Below, one piece after another: positions 18,312 through 26,758 of a stretch of 64,000 nt of DNA. A program made the translations under genes and the position numbers. Origin of the DNA: Pseudomonas leptonychotis (GTDB lineage Bacteria > Pseudomonadota > Gammaproteobacteria > Pseudomonadales > Pseudomonadaceae); NCBI RefSeq assembly GCF_004920405.1, contig NZ_RFLV01000001.1, positions 682,001 to 746,000 on the forward strand. The letters are read 5' to 3'. Within the stretch, counting starts at the first letter, position 1, and every line of letters starts with the position of its first letter. The notes beneath the pieces were generated by a model, which did not search any database, was not told the origin of the DNA, and was given only the letters and a program-made list of their open reading frames with translations.

Positions 18312-18501
18312 AACGGCCATGCCATGCGCCCACCTGCACGGCACTGAGGTGTTTTTTCCACACAGTTGGCGCGTGTTTAAGGCGCAGGGCCAGTGCTATG
18401 ATCCAAGGCTTGCGGCGCAAGAGAGATAACTCACGCCGCTCAAGTGGCCGCCCGTGATCGGCCTCGCGCACACCGCACCTGACCTGATTAGGAGATAAAC
18501 C

Positions 18502-19083
18502 ATGGCTTTCGAATTGCCGCCGCTGCCTTACGCTCATGACGCTCTGCAGCCGCATATTTCCAAGGAAACCTTGGAATTCCACCACGACAAGCACCACAAC
18601 ACCTATGTCGTGAACCTGAACAACTTGGTGCCTGGCACTGAGTTCGAAGGCAAAACCCTGGAAGAGATCGTCAAGACCTCTTCGGGTGGCATCTTCAACA
18701 ACGCCGCTCAAGTCTGGAACCACACCTTCTACTGGAACTGCCTGGCGCCAAACGCCGGCGGTCAACCGACTGGCGCTCTGGCTGACGCAATCAACGCGGC
18801 CTTCGGCTCTTTCGACAAGTTCAAGGAAGAGTTCAGCAAAACTTCCATCGGCACCTTCGGCTCCGGCTGGGGTTGGCTGGTGAAGAAAGCTGACGGTTCC
18901 CTGGCCCTGGCCAGCACCATCGGTGCCGGCTGCCCGCTGACCAGCGGCGACACCCCGCTGCTGACTTGCGACGTGTGGGAACATGCTTACTACATCGACT
19001 ACCGCAACGTGCGCCCGAAGTACGTAGAAGCGTTCTGGAACCTGGTTAACTGGGACTTCGTCGCGAAAAACTTCGCCGCCTAA
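18502..19083 (+). CDS. sodB: Iron superoxide dismutase
   Basis: Protein of 193 residues that converts superoxide to oxygen and hydrogen peroxide in the cytoplasm. Metal ligands are His27, His74, Asp157 (in DVWEH) and His161. Residues around NNAAQVWNH and the overall length match the iron form. TTAGGAG precedes the ATG. A TATGAT hexamer at 18397-18402 may be the -10 element. In Pseudomonas sodB is generally repressed under iron limitation through the PrrF small RNAs; no PrrF gene is in this window. Confidence 0.96.
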   Translation: MAFELPPLPYAHDALQPHISKETLEFHHDKHHNTYVVNLNNLVPGTEFEGKTLEEIVKTSSGGIFNNAAQVWNHTFYWNCLAPNAGGQPTGALADAINAAFGSFDKFKEEFSKTSIGTFGSGWGWLVKKADGSLALASTIGAGCPLTSGDTPLLTCDVWEHAYYIDYRNVRPKYVEAFWNLVNWDFVAKNFAA

Positions 19084-19102
19084 GCACCTGCGTTACCCAA
19101 CA

Positions 19103-19126
19103 GAAACCCGGCTAACGCCGGGTTTC
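19103..19126 (+). terminator. sodB terminator
   Basis: Hairpin GAAACCCGGC-TAAC-GCCGGGTTTC followed by TTGTTTC just after the sodB stop. The next 280 bases to 19407 hold no gene I can support. Confidence 0.85.
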
Positions 19127-19407
19127 TTGTTTCAGGGGTCCAGGCTTTGCACCTAAATCCGGCACAGACAGATACCGCAGCACACATGCTCAGCTTCACC
19201 TGCTACACCCCCTGCAGGTGGGTCCCCATGCAGCTACGCGCTGAGCCAACCCGACGAAACTCGGCTTAGAAATCCCACATCGCCGGCAAAAACCGCTGAA
19301 CGGTACTCAAGCCGTACAACCACCGTACCGACACAGTAGGGATAACAGCTACACCTACCCATATCGCCTCGCCACAATTTTGTTCGACAAACTTTAGTAA
19401 TGGCCCT

Positions 19408-19436
19408 TTGACTGCAAGCACGACTTTGCCAATACT
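19408..19436 (+). promoter_or_regulatory. Sigma-70-type promoter candidate for bifA
   Basis: TTGACT (19408-19413) and AATACT (19431-19436) are separated by exactly 17 bases and lie about 45 bases before the bifA start. Confidence 0.5.
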
Positions 19437-19479
19437 CAGTAGCGTCTGACGCCAAAGGCCTCGAACAAGGAACCGTCAC

Positions 19480-21543
19480 TTGAAGCTGGAACTCAAAAAC
19501 AGCTTGTCACTTAAGTTGCTCCGCGTAGTGCTGCTTTCAGCCCTCATCGTGGGTGTGGTCTTGAGTTTTGCGCAGATTGTTTTCGACGCGTACAAAACAC
19601 GCCAAGCAGTCGCTAACGACGCCCACCGAATTCTTGGCATGTTCCGTGATCCCTCTACCCAGGCGGTCTACAGCCTGGATCGGGAAATGGGCATGCAGGT
19701 GATAGAGGGGCTGTTCCAGCACGAATCGGTGCGCATGGCCGCCATCGGTCATCCTAATGAGCCGATGCTGGCGGAGAAGAGCCGCGAGCAGGTTGATATT
19801 CCAACCCGCTGGTTGACGGACCCTATCCTGGGTAAAGAGCAAAACTTCACCACCCAATTGGTCGGCCGCGGGCCCTACAGCGAATACTACGGTGACCTCA
19901 GCATCACCCTCGACACCGCCCCCTACGGCGAGAGCTTTGTTACCAACTCGGTGATCATCTTTATCTCCGGCGTGCTGCGCGCCATGGCCATGGGTCTGGT
20001 GCTGTATTTGGTTTACCACTTGCTGCTGACCAAGCCCCTGTCAAAAATCATCGAGCACCTGACCAACATCAACCCGGACCGCCCAAGCGAGCACAAGCTG
20101 CCCATGCTCAAGGGCAATGAGAAGAACGAACTGGGCCTGTGGATCAATACAGCCAACCAATTGCTCTCCTCCATCGAACGCAATACCAGTTTGCGCCGCG
20201 AAGCCGAAAACAGTCTGCTGCGCATGGCTCAGTACGACTTCCTCACAGGCCTGCCTAACCGCCAGCAACTGCAACAACAACTCGATCAAATTCTCGGTGA
20301 CGCCGGCCGCCTACAGCGCCGCGTGGCGGTTCTCTGCGTCGGCCTGGATGATTTCAAAGGCGTCAACGAGCAGTTCAGCTATCAAACCGGTGACCAGCTG
20401 CTGCTGGCACTGTCCGACCGCCTGCGCAGCCATAGCGGTCGTCTCGGCGCGCTGGCACGCCTGGGCGGTGACCAATTCGTACTGGTCCAAGCCGATATCG
20501 AGCAGCCTTACGAAGCCGCCGAGCTGGCACAAAGCGTACTCGACGACCTCGACAATCCGTTTATGCTCGATCAGCAGCAAGTGCGCTTACGCGCCACCAT
20601 CGGCATCACCCTGTTCCCGGAAGACGGTGACAGCACCGAGAAATTGCTGCAGAAAGCCGAACAGACCATGACCCTGGCCAAGAGCCGCTCACGCAACCGC
20701 TACCAGTTCTATATCGCCAGCGTTGACAGCGAAATGCGCCGACGCCGCGAACTAGAAAAAGACCTGCGCGACGCCTTGGCCTTAAATCAGCTGTTCCTGG
20801 TCTATCAACCGCAAGTGGATTACCGCGACCACAGTGTGGTGGGCGTCGAAGCGCTGCTGCGCTGGCAACATCCACAGCATGGCCTGGTACCGCCGGATCT
20901 ATTTATTCCGCTGGCGGAACAGAACGGCACCATCATCCCGATTGGCGAGTGGATTCTCGACCAGACTTGCCGCCAACTACGTGAATGGCATGATCAGGGT
21001 TTCAGCGACCTGCGCATGGCGGTCAACCTTTCCACTGTTCAGCTGCACCACGCCGAGCTGCCACGGGTGGTTAACAACCTGATGCAGGTCTACCGTCTGC
21101 CGCTGCGCAGCCTGGAGCTGGAAGTCACCGAAACCGGCCTGATGGAAGACATCAACACCGCCGCCCAACACTTGCTTAGCCTGCGCCGTTCTGGCGCGCT
21201 GATCGCGATTGATGATTTCGGGACTGGCTACTCCTCGCTGAGCTACCTGAAGAGCCTGCCGCTGGACAAGATCAAGATCGACAAGAGCTTCGTCCAAGAC
21301 CTGCTGGAAGACGAGGACGATGCCACCATCGTGCGCGCCATCATTCAGCTGGGTAAGAGCCTGGGCATGCAGGTGATTGCCGAAGGCGTAGAAACCGTCG
21401 AACAAGAAGCCTATATCATCGCTCAAGGTTGCAACGAAGGTCAGGGCTACCTGTACAGCAAGCCACTGCCCGCACGTGAATTGACCACCTACCTCAAGCA
21501 AGCCAGACGGCTGAATAACGCGGCTAATCCCGCAACGCTTTAG
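19480..21543 (+). CDS. bifA: Cyclic di-GMP phosphodiesterase BifA
   Basis: Inner-membrane protein of 687 residues that degrades c-di-GMP and so promotes motility over biofilm. Order: membrane helix at about 12-34, periplasmic part, second helix at about 163-185, a GGDEF domain whose signature is degenerate (GGDQF at 329-333), and an EAL domain with EALLRW from Glu457 and DDFGTGYSSL from about 578. The catalytic EAL motifs are intact, the cyclase ones are not, as described for BifA in P. aeruginosa. The start is TTG at 19480 with AAGGA seven bases upstream; it gives the MKLELKNSL N-terminus expected for BifA. Confidence 0.93.
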   Translation: MKLELKNSLSLKLLRVVLLSALIVGVVLSFAQIVFDAYKTRQAVANDAHRILGMFRDPSTQAVYSLDREMGMQVIEGLFQHESVRMAAIGHPNEPMLAEKSREQVDIPTRWLTDPILGKEQNFTTQLVGRGPYSEYYGDLSITLDTAPYGESFVTNSVIIFISGVLRAMAMGLVLYLVYHLLLTKPLSKIIEHLTNINPDRPSEHKLPMLKGNEKNELGLWINTANQLLSSIERNTSLRREAENSLLRMAQYDFLTGLPNRQQLQQQLDQILGDAGRLQRRVAVLCVGLDDFKGVNEQFSYQTGDQLLLALSDRLRSHSGRLGALARLGGDQFVLVQADIEQPYEAAELAQSVLDDLDNPFMLDQQQVRLRATIGITLFPEDGDSTEKLLQKAEQTMTLAKSRSRNRYQFYIASVDSEMRRRRELEKDLRDALALNQLFLVYQPQVDYRDHSVVGVEALLRWQHPQHGLVPPDLFIPLAEQNGTIIPIGEWILDQTCRQLREWHDQGFSDLRMAVNLSTVQLHHAELPRVVNNLMQVYRLPLRSLELEVTETGLMEDINTAAQHLLSLRRSGALIAIDDFGTGYSSLSYLKSLPLDKIKIDKSFVQDLLEDEDDATIVRAIIQLGKSLGMQVIAEGVETVEQEAYIIAQGCNEGQGYLYSKPLPARELTTYLKQARRLNNAANPATL

Positions 21544-21558
21544 CCAGCTAACGCCGAT

Positions 21559-21589
21559 AAAAAAGCCCGCAAAAAATGCGGGCTTTTTT
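21559..21589. terminator. Terminator between bifA and the GIDE-domain gene
   Basis: AAAAAAGCCCGCA and TGCGGGCTTTTTT form a strong stem flanked by A and T runs, usable on both strands between the convergent genes. Confidence 0.9.
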
Positions 21590-21608
21590 AGGTGATCGTT
21601 TTGCCTGA

Positions 21609-22505
21609 CTAAAAACTATTAATACCCAACAGCCAGGCCGTGGCCAGTGCACCAGCCAAGCACAACAGTGCACCACCCGCCGCTTGCCAATAAAACTGAC
21701 GCACCAGCTCATCCTCGCCGGCGCAGGAAAGAATAAAAGGCTGGGCTTCGCGGGGTTTGCCCAAATGATGCTGTGCGGGCTGAGTACTTTGCCGGCGATG
21801 CCGGTCCTCGGCCTCAAGACTGGCGGCCAACTGCACGCGCTGCCACTCCCGCTCGTCAAGCTGACCATTGCCCTCACTGTCGAAGCGTTGCAGCAGGCCG
21901 CCAAAATCGCCCTTCCACTCTCGAATCACCGCGCCTTGGGCTGACGCTATATCCAGGCCCTGGCGGCCGCCACCGCTGCTGCGAAAATCACCGATGGCAT
22001 ACAGTGGCTGACCGGCATGCAAGCGTTCCTCGGTATAGCGGTAGCGCTCGTCATTGCTAAACAGCGCACGCCAGCCGGTTTTCGCCGCACCCAAGGGATG
22101 ACGCAAACTGCCTTTCCAGACCTCGCGCGTTAACGGCCGCACCTCGGCACCACGCGGGTCGATCAGACAACTTCCGGTGCTGTCGTTAAGTTGCAGCAGA
22201 GCCTCACTGCTACCGCTTTCCAATGTGCGCCAGCTGCGTTTATTGCCGCTTGAGGTGTACTCCTCAATCTTGTAACGCCACCACAGGCAGGAGGCATTAG
22301 TCAGCGGCCCGAGCAAAGCGCCCTCAGCACTGTCGTGCAGCACCCCATAGAACTCGACATAACCTTGAGCGGCAGAACGAATTTTCGAAGTGGGCGTATC
22401 AAGCAGATGCCGTGCTTGCGAGAAACGCCTGGAAAACCACCACGCGCCGCCGGCGCTGACCGCTACGCTGCATGCCAGCGCAAACACCTGACCTTGGATA
22501 TCCAT
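21609..22505 (-). CDS. GIDE-domain membrane protein with an EF-hand-like loop
   Basis: Protein of 298 residues with hydrophobic ends (about residues 7-24 and 275-295). The region 35-175 (SAAQGYVEFYGVLHD, LTNASCLWWRYKIEE, LYAIGDF) resembles the GIDE domain first known from mitochondrial E3 ligases; there is no RING here. Residues 209-220 form an EF-hand-like loop (DSEGNGQLDERE) with acidic residues at positions 1, 3, 9 and 12 and Gly at 6, suggesting calcium binding. The stop is followed three bases later in the reverse order by lemA upstream, so the two form an operon. Function unknown. Confidence 0.78.
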   Translation of the reverse strand: MDIQGQVFALACSVAVSAGGAWWFSRRFSQARHLLDTPTSKIRSAAQGYVEFYGVLHDSAEGALLGPLTNASCLWWRYKIEEYTSSGNKRSWRTLESGSSEALLQLNDSTGSCLIDPRGAEVRPLTREVWKGSLRHPLGAAKTGWRALFSNDERYRYTEERLHAGQPLYAIGDFRSSGGGRQGLDIASAQGAVIREWKGDFGGLLQRFDSEGNGQLDEREWQRVQLAASLEAEDRHRRQSTQPAQHHLGKPREAQPFILSCAGEDELVRQFYWQAAGGALLCLAGALATAWLLGINSF

Positions 22506-22508
22506 GAC

Positions 22509-23087
22509 CTAGCCAAACAACGACTTGAGGTCGACATCGGCCTTTTCCGATTCGCTGAACTCCAGCAGCACCGCTTCCTTGAAGGCAAACGCGCGGGCGA
22601 TCAGCACATCGGGGAACTGCTCGATGCGCACGTTGTTCAGGTTGACCGCTTCGTTGTAAAGCTCACGGCGATCGGCAATGCCGTTTTCCAGGCCGCTGAT
22701 GCGCTGCTGCAGGTGCTGGAAGCTCTCATTGGCTTTGAGCTGCGGGTAGTTTTCCGCCAATGCGAATAACTGGCCAAGCCCGGTGCGCAAGCCGGTCTCG
22801 GCCTTGCCCAGCGCGCGCATATCACCATTGGTCTGGGCAGTGGACACCGCCTGGCGTGCAGCGATAACTGCCTCTAGGGTGCCGCGTTCGTGCTGCATGT
22901 ACTGCTTGCAGGTTTCCACCAGCTTTGGCAGCTCCTCGTGACGCTGCTTAAGCATCACGTCGATATTTGACCAGGCCTTGCTGACGCCGTGCTTCAAGCG
23001 CACCAGCGCGTTATAGAGCATCACCGCGTAGGCCGCGAGCAGGCTCAACACCACAATAATGACAATACCGGTAAGACTCATATGCAA
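22509..23087 (-). CDS. lemA: LemA family protein
   Basis: Protein of 192 residues with an N-terminal membrane helix (about 6-24) and a long helical body containing YNALVRLKHGVSKAWSNIDVMLKQRHEELPKL in pieces, the LemA family hallmark, and FPDVLIARAFAFKEAVLLEF near the C-terminus. LemA proteins are membrane-anchored helical bundles of unclear role. It is upstream of and nearly contiguous with the GIDE-domain gene (three bases apart), a pairing often seen in bacteria. Confidence 0.9.
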   Translation of the reverse strand: MHMSLTGIVIIVVLSLLAAYAVMLYNALVRLKHGVSKAWSNIDVMLKQRHEELPKLVETCKQYMQHERGTLEAVIAARQAVSTAQTNGDMRALGKAETGLRTGLGQLFALAENYPQLKANESFQHLQQRISGLENGIADRRELYNEAVNLNNVRIEQFPDVLIARAFAFKEAVLLEFSESEKADVDLKSLFG

Positions 23088-23203
23088 TTCCTGAAAAGTT
23101 CTTGGGGCGCTTCAGCCGTGGATTTTAGCGCCCTCAGCGCGCCCCAACGCAGATCTTGCCCACAGCTCAGGGCAAATAAACTGCACAGACCCTTTGCGCA
23201 AAA

Positions 23204-23218
23204 TGCAAATCTTTCGCA
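23204..23218. promoter_or_regulatory. Fur-box-like site upstream of the imelysin gene
   Basis: TGCAAATCTTTCGCA matches the 7-1-7 Fur core TGATAATNATTATCA at 10 of 14 defined positions, and the flanks AAATGC and GCATTA extend the dyad. It is about 65 bases before the start at 23282. Confidence 0.5.
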
Positions 23219-23281
23219 TTATGTTTCGGCTTTTGCACTCAGACGCATGAGTGTTTCACCTCACTTGTAAAGGATTTCGCC

Positions 23282-24616
23282 ATGCTCCGTATGCCCCTGG
23301 CTTCTGCCAGCCTGCTTGCCATCGCCATTTCACTCGCCGGCTGCGGCGAAGATAAAGCGCCAGCTACTCAAGCCGCCGCACCCGCGGCCAGCAGCACCAG
23401 CGCTGCGGCTGTCGCCACTGGCCAGATTGACCAAGCGGCAGGTAAGGCAGTGGTCAGCCACTATGCGGACCTGGCCCTGGCCGTCTTCAGCGACGCCGCC
23501 AGCACTGGCAAAAAACTGCAGGCTGCGATCGACGCTCTGCTCGCCACGCCCAATGATGAAACCCTGAAAGCCGCACGCGAAGCCTGGTTAGTAGCGCGTG
23601 CGCCTTACATGCAAAGTGAAGTATTCCGCTTCGGCAATGCCGTGGTGGATGACTGGGAAGGCCAACTGAACGCCTGGCCGCTGGATGAAGGCCTGATCGA
23701 TTATGTCGCCAAGGATTACCAGCACGCGCTGGGCAACCCAGGTTCCAGCGCCAACATCATCGCCAATACCGAGCTTCAAGTGGGCGAAGATAAACTCGAT
23801 GTCAGCACCATCACCCCAGAGCTGCTGGCCAGCCTCAATGAACTGGGCGGCTCAGAGGCCAACGTTGCTACCGGTTATCACGCCATTGAATTTCTCCTCT
23901 GGGGCCAAGACCTGAACGGCACCAACCCAGGTGCTGGCGAGCGTCCTGCTACTGATTTCGTGGTCGGCGAAGGCGCTACCGGTGGCAACAACGAACGCCG
24001 CCGTGCATTCATCAAGGCCGCCACTGATCTGCTGGTCAGCGACCTCGAATCTATGGTTGTGCAGTGGCAAGCTGGCAAGCCAGACAACTACCGCGCCACG
24101 CTTGAGGCCGAGTCGGTCGAGAACGGCCTGCGTAAGATGCTCTTCGGCATGGGTAGCCTGTCCCTCGGCGAATTGGCTGGCGAGCGTATGAAGGTCGCGC
24201 TGGAAGCCAACTCCACCGAAGACGAGCACGATTGCTTCAGTGACAACACGCACAACTCGCACTTCTATAACGGCAAAGGCATTCGCAACGTTTACCTGGG
24301 CGAATACAAGAAAGTCGACGGCACCACCCTGACCGGCCCAAGCCTGTCCTCCCTGGTAGCCAAGGTTGACGCCGCCGCCGACAGCACACTGAAAGCCGAC
24401 CTGGAAGCGACCGAAGGCAAACTGCAGGCCCTGGTTGACAGCGCCGACAAGGGTCAGCACTTCGATCAACTGATTGCCGCCGACAATACGGCTGGTCAGC
24501 AGATCGTCCGTGACGCCATCGCCGCCTTGGTCAAGCAGACCGGTGCCATCGAACAGGCTGCCGGCAAGCTGGGTATCAGCGATCTGAATCCGGATACCGC
24601 TGATCACAGCTTCTAA
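23282..24616 (+). CDS. icmP: Imelysin family lipoprotein (IcmP-like, iron-regulated)
   Basis: Protein of 444 residues with a signal sequence ending in the lipobox LAGC (Cys21), followed by an Ala-rich linker and two imelysin helical repeats. The conserved GxHxxE motif is Gly198-Tyr-His200-Ala-Ile-Glu203. P. aeruginosa IcmP was named as an insulin-cleaving metalloprotease, but imelysin proteins are now mostly viewed as periplasmic iron-uptake components. A Fur-box-like site lies upstream, and a di-haem oxidoreductase and second imelysin gene follow after a repeat array. Ends with a strong hairpin at 24654. Confidence 0.88.
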   Translation: MLRMPLASASLLAIAISLAGCGEDKAPATQAAAPAASSTSAAAVATGQIDQAAGKAVVSHYADLALAVFSDAASTGKKLQAAIDALLATPNDETLKAAREAWLVARAPYMQSEVFRFGNAVVDDWEGQLNAWPLDEGLIDYVAKDYQHALGNPGSSANIIANTELQVGEDKLDVSTITPELLASLNELGGSEANVATGYHAIEFLLWGQDLNGTNPGAGERPATDFVVGEGATGGNNERRRAFIKAATDLLVSDLESMVVQWQAGKPDNYRATLEAESVENGLRKMLFGMGSLSLGELAGERMKVALEANSTEDEHDCFSDNTHNSHFYNGKGIRNVYLGEYKKVDGTTLTGPSLSSLVAKVDAAADSTLKADLEATEGKLQALVDSADKGQHFDQLIAADNTAGQQIVRDAIAALVKQTGAIEQAAGKLGISDLNPDTADHSF

Positions 24617-24653
24617 GCAACACCCGGCCTGTCGCGCCTAGCGATACAGCCTG

Positions 24654-24688
24654 AAAAGCCGCATGCCTGGAAGGGCTGCGGCTTTTTT
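24654..24688 (+). terminator. Terminator of the imelysin gene
   Basis: AAAAGCCGCA (24654-24663) pairs with TGCGGCTTTT (24677-24686), followed by TT then GTGGCCTGC. The bases after the T run are the same as those after each hairpin of the following repeat array. Confidence 0.85.
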
Positions 24689-25227
24689 GTGGCCTGCCAT
24701 CCCTGGCGACCACCCCTTCGGGGCCGTCGCTACGCAACGTCAAAAATCGCTCCCGGCGATTTTTTGTGGCCTGCACTCCCGGACCACCACACCTTCAGAC
24801 CGTTACTACGCAACGTCAAAAATCGCTCCCGGCGATTTTTTGTGGCCTGCAATCCCGGACCACCACTCCTTCGAGACCGTTACTACGCAACGTCAAAAAT
24901 CACTCCCGGCGATTTTTTGTGGCCTGCTCTCCCGGACCACCACACCTTCGAGACCGCTACTACGCAACGTCAAAAATCGCTCCCGGCGATTTTTTGTGGC
25001 CTGTATTCCCGAACCGCCACACCTTCGAGACCGCTACTACGCCACGTCAAAAATCGCTCCCGGCGATTTTTGACGTGGCCTGCTCTCCCGGCCCATCACC
25101 CCTTCGCGACCGTTACTACGCAACGTCAAAAATCGCTCCCGGTGATTTATGTGGCCTGTACTCCCGGACCACCACTCCTTCGAGACCGACGCTGCGCAGC
25201 GTCAGAAAGCACTGCCGGCGTTTTTGC
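24689..25227. repeat. Tandem array of seven ~77-bp units, most with a terminator-like hairpin
   Basis: Units begin GTGGCCTG at 24689, 24766, 24842, 24919, 24996, 25075 and 25151, spaced 76-79 bases. Each runs through CTCCCGGACCACCAC, CTTCGAGACCG, TACTACGCAACG and ends with a hairpin AAAAATCGC-TCCCG-GCGATTTTTT. The hairpin has an A run before and T run after, so it looks like a bidirectional terminator. The 24894 copy has one arm mismatch, the last copy is degenerate, and the 25041-25079 copy has perfect 17-base arms. No gene is supported in 24617-25331. Confidence 0.93.
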
Positions 25228-25251
25228 TCCCTGCGACCTTTGACCGCCATC

Positions 25252-25270
25252 GATAATGCAAATCCGTCTT
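25252..25270. promoter_or_regulatory. Fur-box-like site upstream of the di-haem oxidoreductase operon
   Basis: GATAATGCAAATCCGTCTT matches the 19-base Fur consensus GATAATGATAATCATTATC at 13 positions, including the first seven. It lies 62 bases before the start at 25332 and just after the repeat array. Confidence 0.55.
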
Positions 25271-25331
25271 ATTTAAACCCGAGCAGACTGTTAAGATCAG
25301 CCGCCTGTTTTCTTGTTGCGGATGTTCTTTC

Positions 25332-26747
25332 ATGTTTGCTCCGCATCGCATTGCGCTGCTGTTGGCGTTGAGCCTGAGCTTGGTCGCTTGCGATAACCCC
25401 CCTCTCTTCACCCAGGCCGAACCCGGTGAAGCCCTGTCTGCGGGCAGTGCCACCGTACGCAAGGCGGATCAGAACGCCTTTTCCTTGCCGTCGGCCAACC
25501 TGTCGCCCACACGCCGGCTGGATTTCAGCGTCGGCAATAGTTTCTTTCGCAACCCTTGGGTCACCTCGCCGGCCACAACCACGGCCCGCGACGGCCTCGG
25601 CCCGCTGCTCAATACCAATGCGTGCCAGAACTGCCATATCAAAGACGGCCGCGGCCATCCACCTGGCCCTGATGCGCAGAGTGCGACCTCGATGTTGGTA
25701 CGTTTGTCGATTCCGGCTGGTAGCGAGCATGCGGCAATTATTCAGCGCCTGGGCGTACTGGCCGAACCTCACTACGGCAGCCAGTTGCAGGACATGAGCA
25801 ACCCAGGCGTCAGCCCTGAGGGCAAGGTACGCGTCAGCTACAGCACACAGCTCGTACGGTTCGCCGATGGCCATGAGATCGAGCTGCGCCAACCCAGCCT
25901 GAACATCAGCCAACTCGGCTACGGCGCGCTGCACCCCGACACGCTGTTCTCAGCCCGTATCGCCCCGCCGATGATCGGCCTTGGCCTGCTGGAAGCCATT
26001 GCCGATGCGGACATCCTGGCCAATGCCGACCCAGATGACCGCAATGGTGATGGCATTTCCGGGCGCGCTAATCAGGTCTGGGACCGCGCCCAGCAGCGCA
26101 CAACGCTGGGTCGTTTCGGCTGGAAAGCCGGGCAGCCCACGCTCAACCAACAGAATGCCGAAGCCTTCGCCAATGATATGGGCCTAACAAGCACGCTGGT
26201 CGCCCAGGACAACTGCAGCGAGCTCCAGCGCGACTGCCATAACGCCCCCAACGGCGGTGAGTTCGAAGTCAGCGACAGCATTCTTGCCAGCGTACTGTTC
26301 TATACCCGTAACCTGGGCGTACCGGCACGCCGCGACGCCGATACACCGCATGTGCTCGCCGGCAAAAATCTGTTCTATCGGGCGGGTTGCCAGGGTTGTC
26401 ACACCCCGCAGTTCACCACCGCAACCAACGCCGCCGAGCCAGAGCTGGCGAATCAGGCGATTCGCCCCTATAGCGACCTGTTGCTGCATGACATGGGCAC
26501 AGGCCTGGCCGACAATCGTCCGGAATTTCTCGCCAACGGCCAAGAGTGGCGCACACCGCCACTGTGGGGCATCGGTTTGACGGCGACGGTCAATGGACAC
26601 ACCCAGTTTCTGCATGACGGTCGCGCGCGCAACCTGCTGGAGGCCATTGCCTGGCACGGCGGTGAAGCTCAAGCGAGCAAACAGGTTGTACTGACATTCA
26701 ACGCCGATGAGCGCGCTGCGCTGTTGGCTTTTCTGAACTCGCTGTAA
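25332..26747 (+). CDS. Di-haem oxidoreductase lipoprotein (thiol oxidoreductase-like)
   Basis: Protein of 471 residues with a signal sequence and lipobox LVAC at about residue 20. Two c-type haem sites are visible: CQNCH at 98-102 and CQGCH at 353-357, in the arrangement of di-haem cytochrome c peroxidase-like (DHOR) proteins. The last 120 residues contain HDMGTGLAD and HDGRARNLLEAI, which are family landmarks. It starts a three-gene operon with an imelysin and a DUF1513 gene (11 and 3 bases between genes). In such clusters it probably handles the redox step of periplasmic iron uptake. Confidence 0.88.
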   Translation: MFAPHRIALLLALSLSLVACDNPPLFTQAEPGEALSAGSATVRKADQNAFSLPSANLSPTRRLDFSVGNSFFRNPWVTSPATTTARDGLGPLLNTNACQNCHIKDGRGHPPGPDAQSATSMLVRLSIPAGSEHAAIIQRLGVLAEPHYGSQLQDMSNPGVSPEGKVRVSYSTQLVRFADGHEIELRQPSLNISQLGYGALHPDTLFSARIAPPMIGLGLLEAIADADILANADPDDRNGDGISGRANQVWDRAQQRTTLGRFGWKAGQPTLNQQNAEAFANDMGLTSTLVAQDNCSELQRDCHNAPNGGEFEVSDSILASVLFYTRNLGVPARRDADTPHVLAGKNLFYRAGCQGCHTPQFTTATNAAEPELANQAIRPYSDLLLHDMGTGLADNRPEFLANGQEWRTPPLWGIGLTATVNGHTQFLHDGRARNLLEAIAWHGGEAQASKQVVLTFNADERAALLAFLNSL

Positions 26748-26758
26748 AGGAGCCGCCA

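Noticed and set aside
19234..19479. 81-codon minus-strand frame between sodB and bifA
   Set aside because: Covers the bifA promoter, lacks a ribosome site and looks compositionally random.
24689..25227. CRISPR array
   Set aside because: Whole 77-base units repeat with little variation; there are no unique spacers between short repeats and no cas genes nearby.
24663..25371. Three overlapping plus-strand open frames (136-201 codons) in the repeat array
   Set aside because: The 77-base unit lacks stop codons in any plus phase, so all three frames stay open together. No ribosome site, and the period is not a multiple of three.
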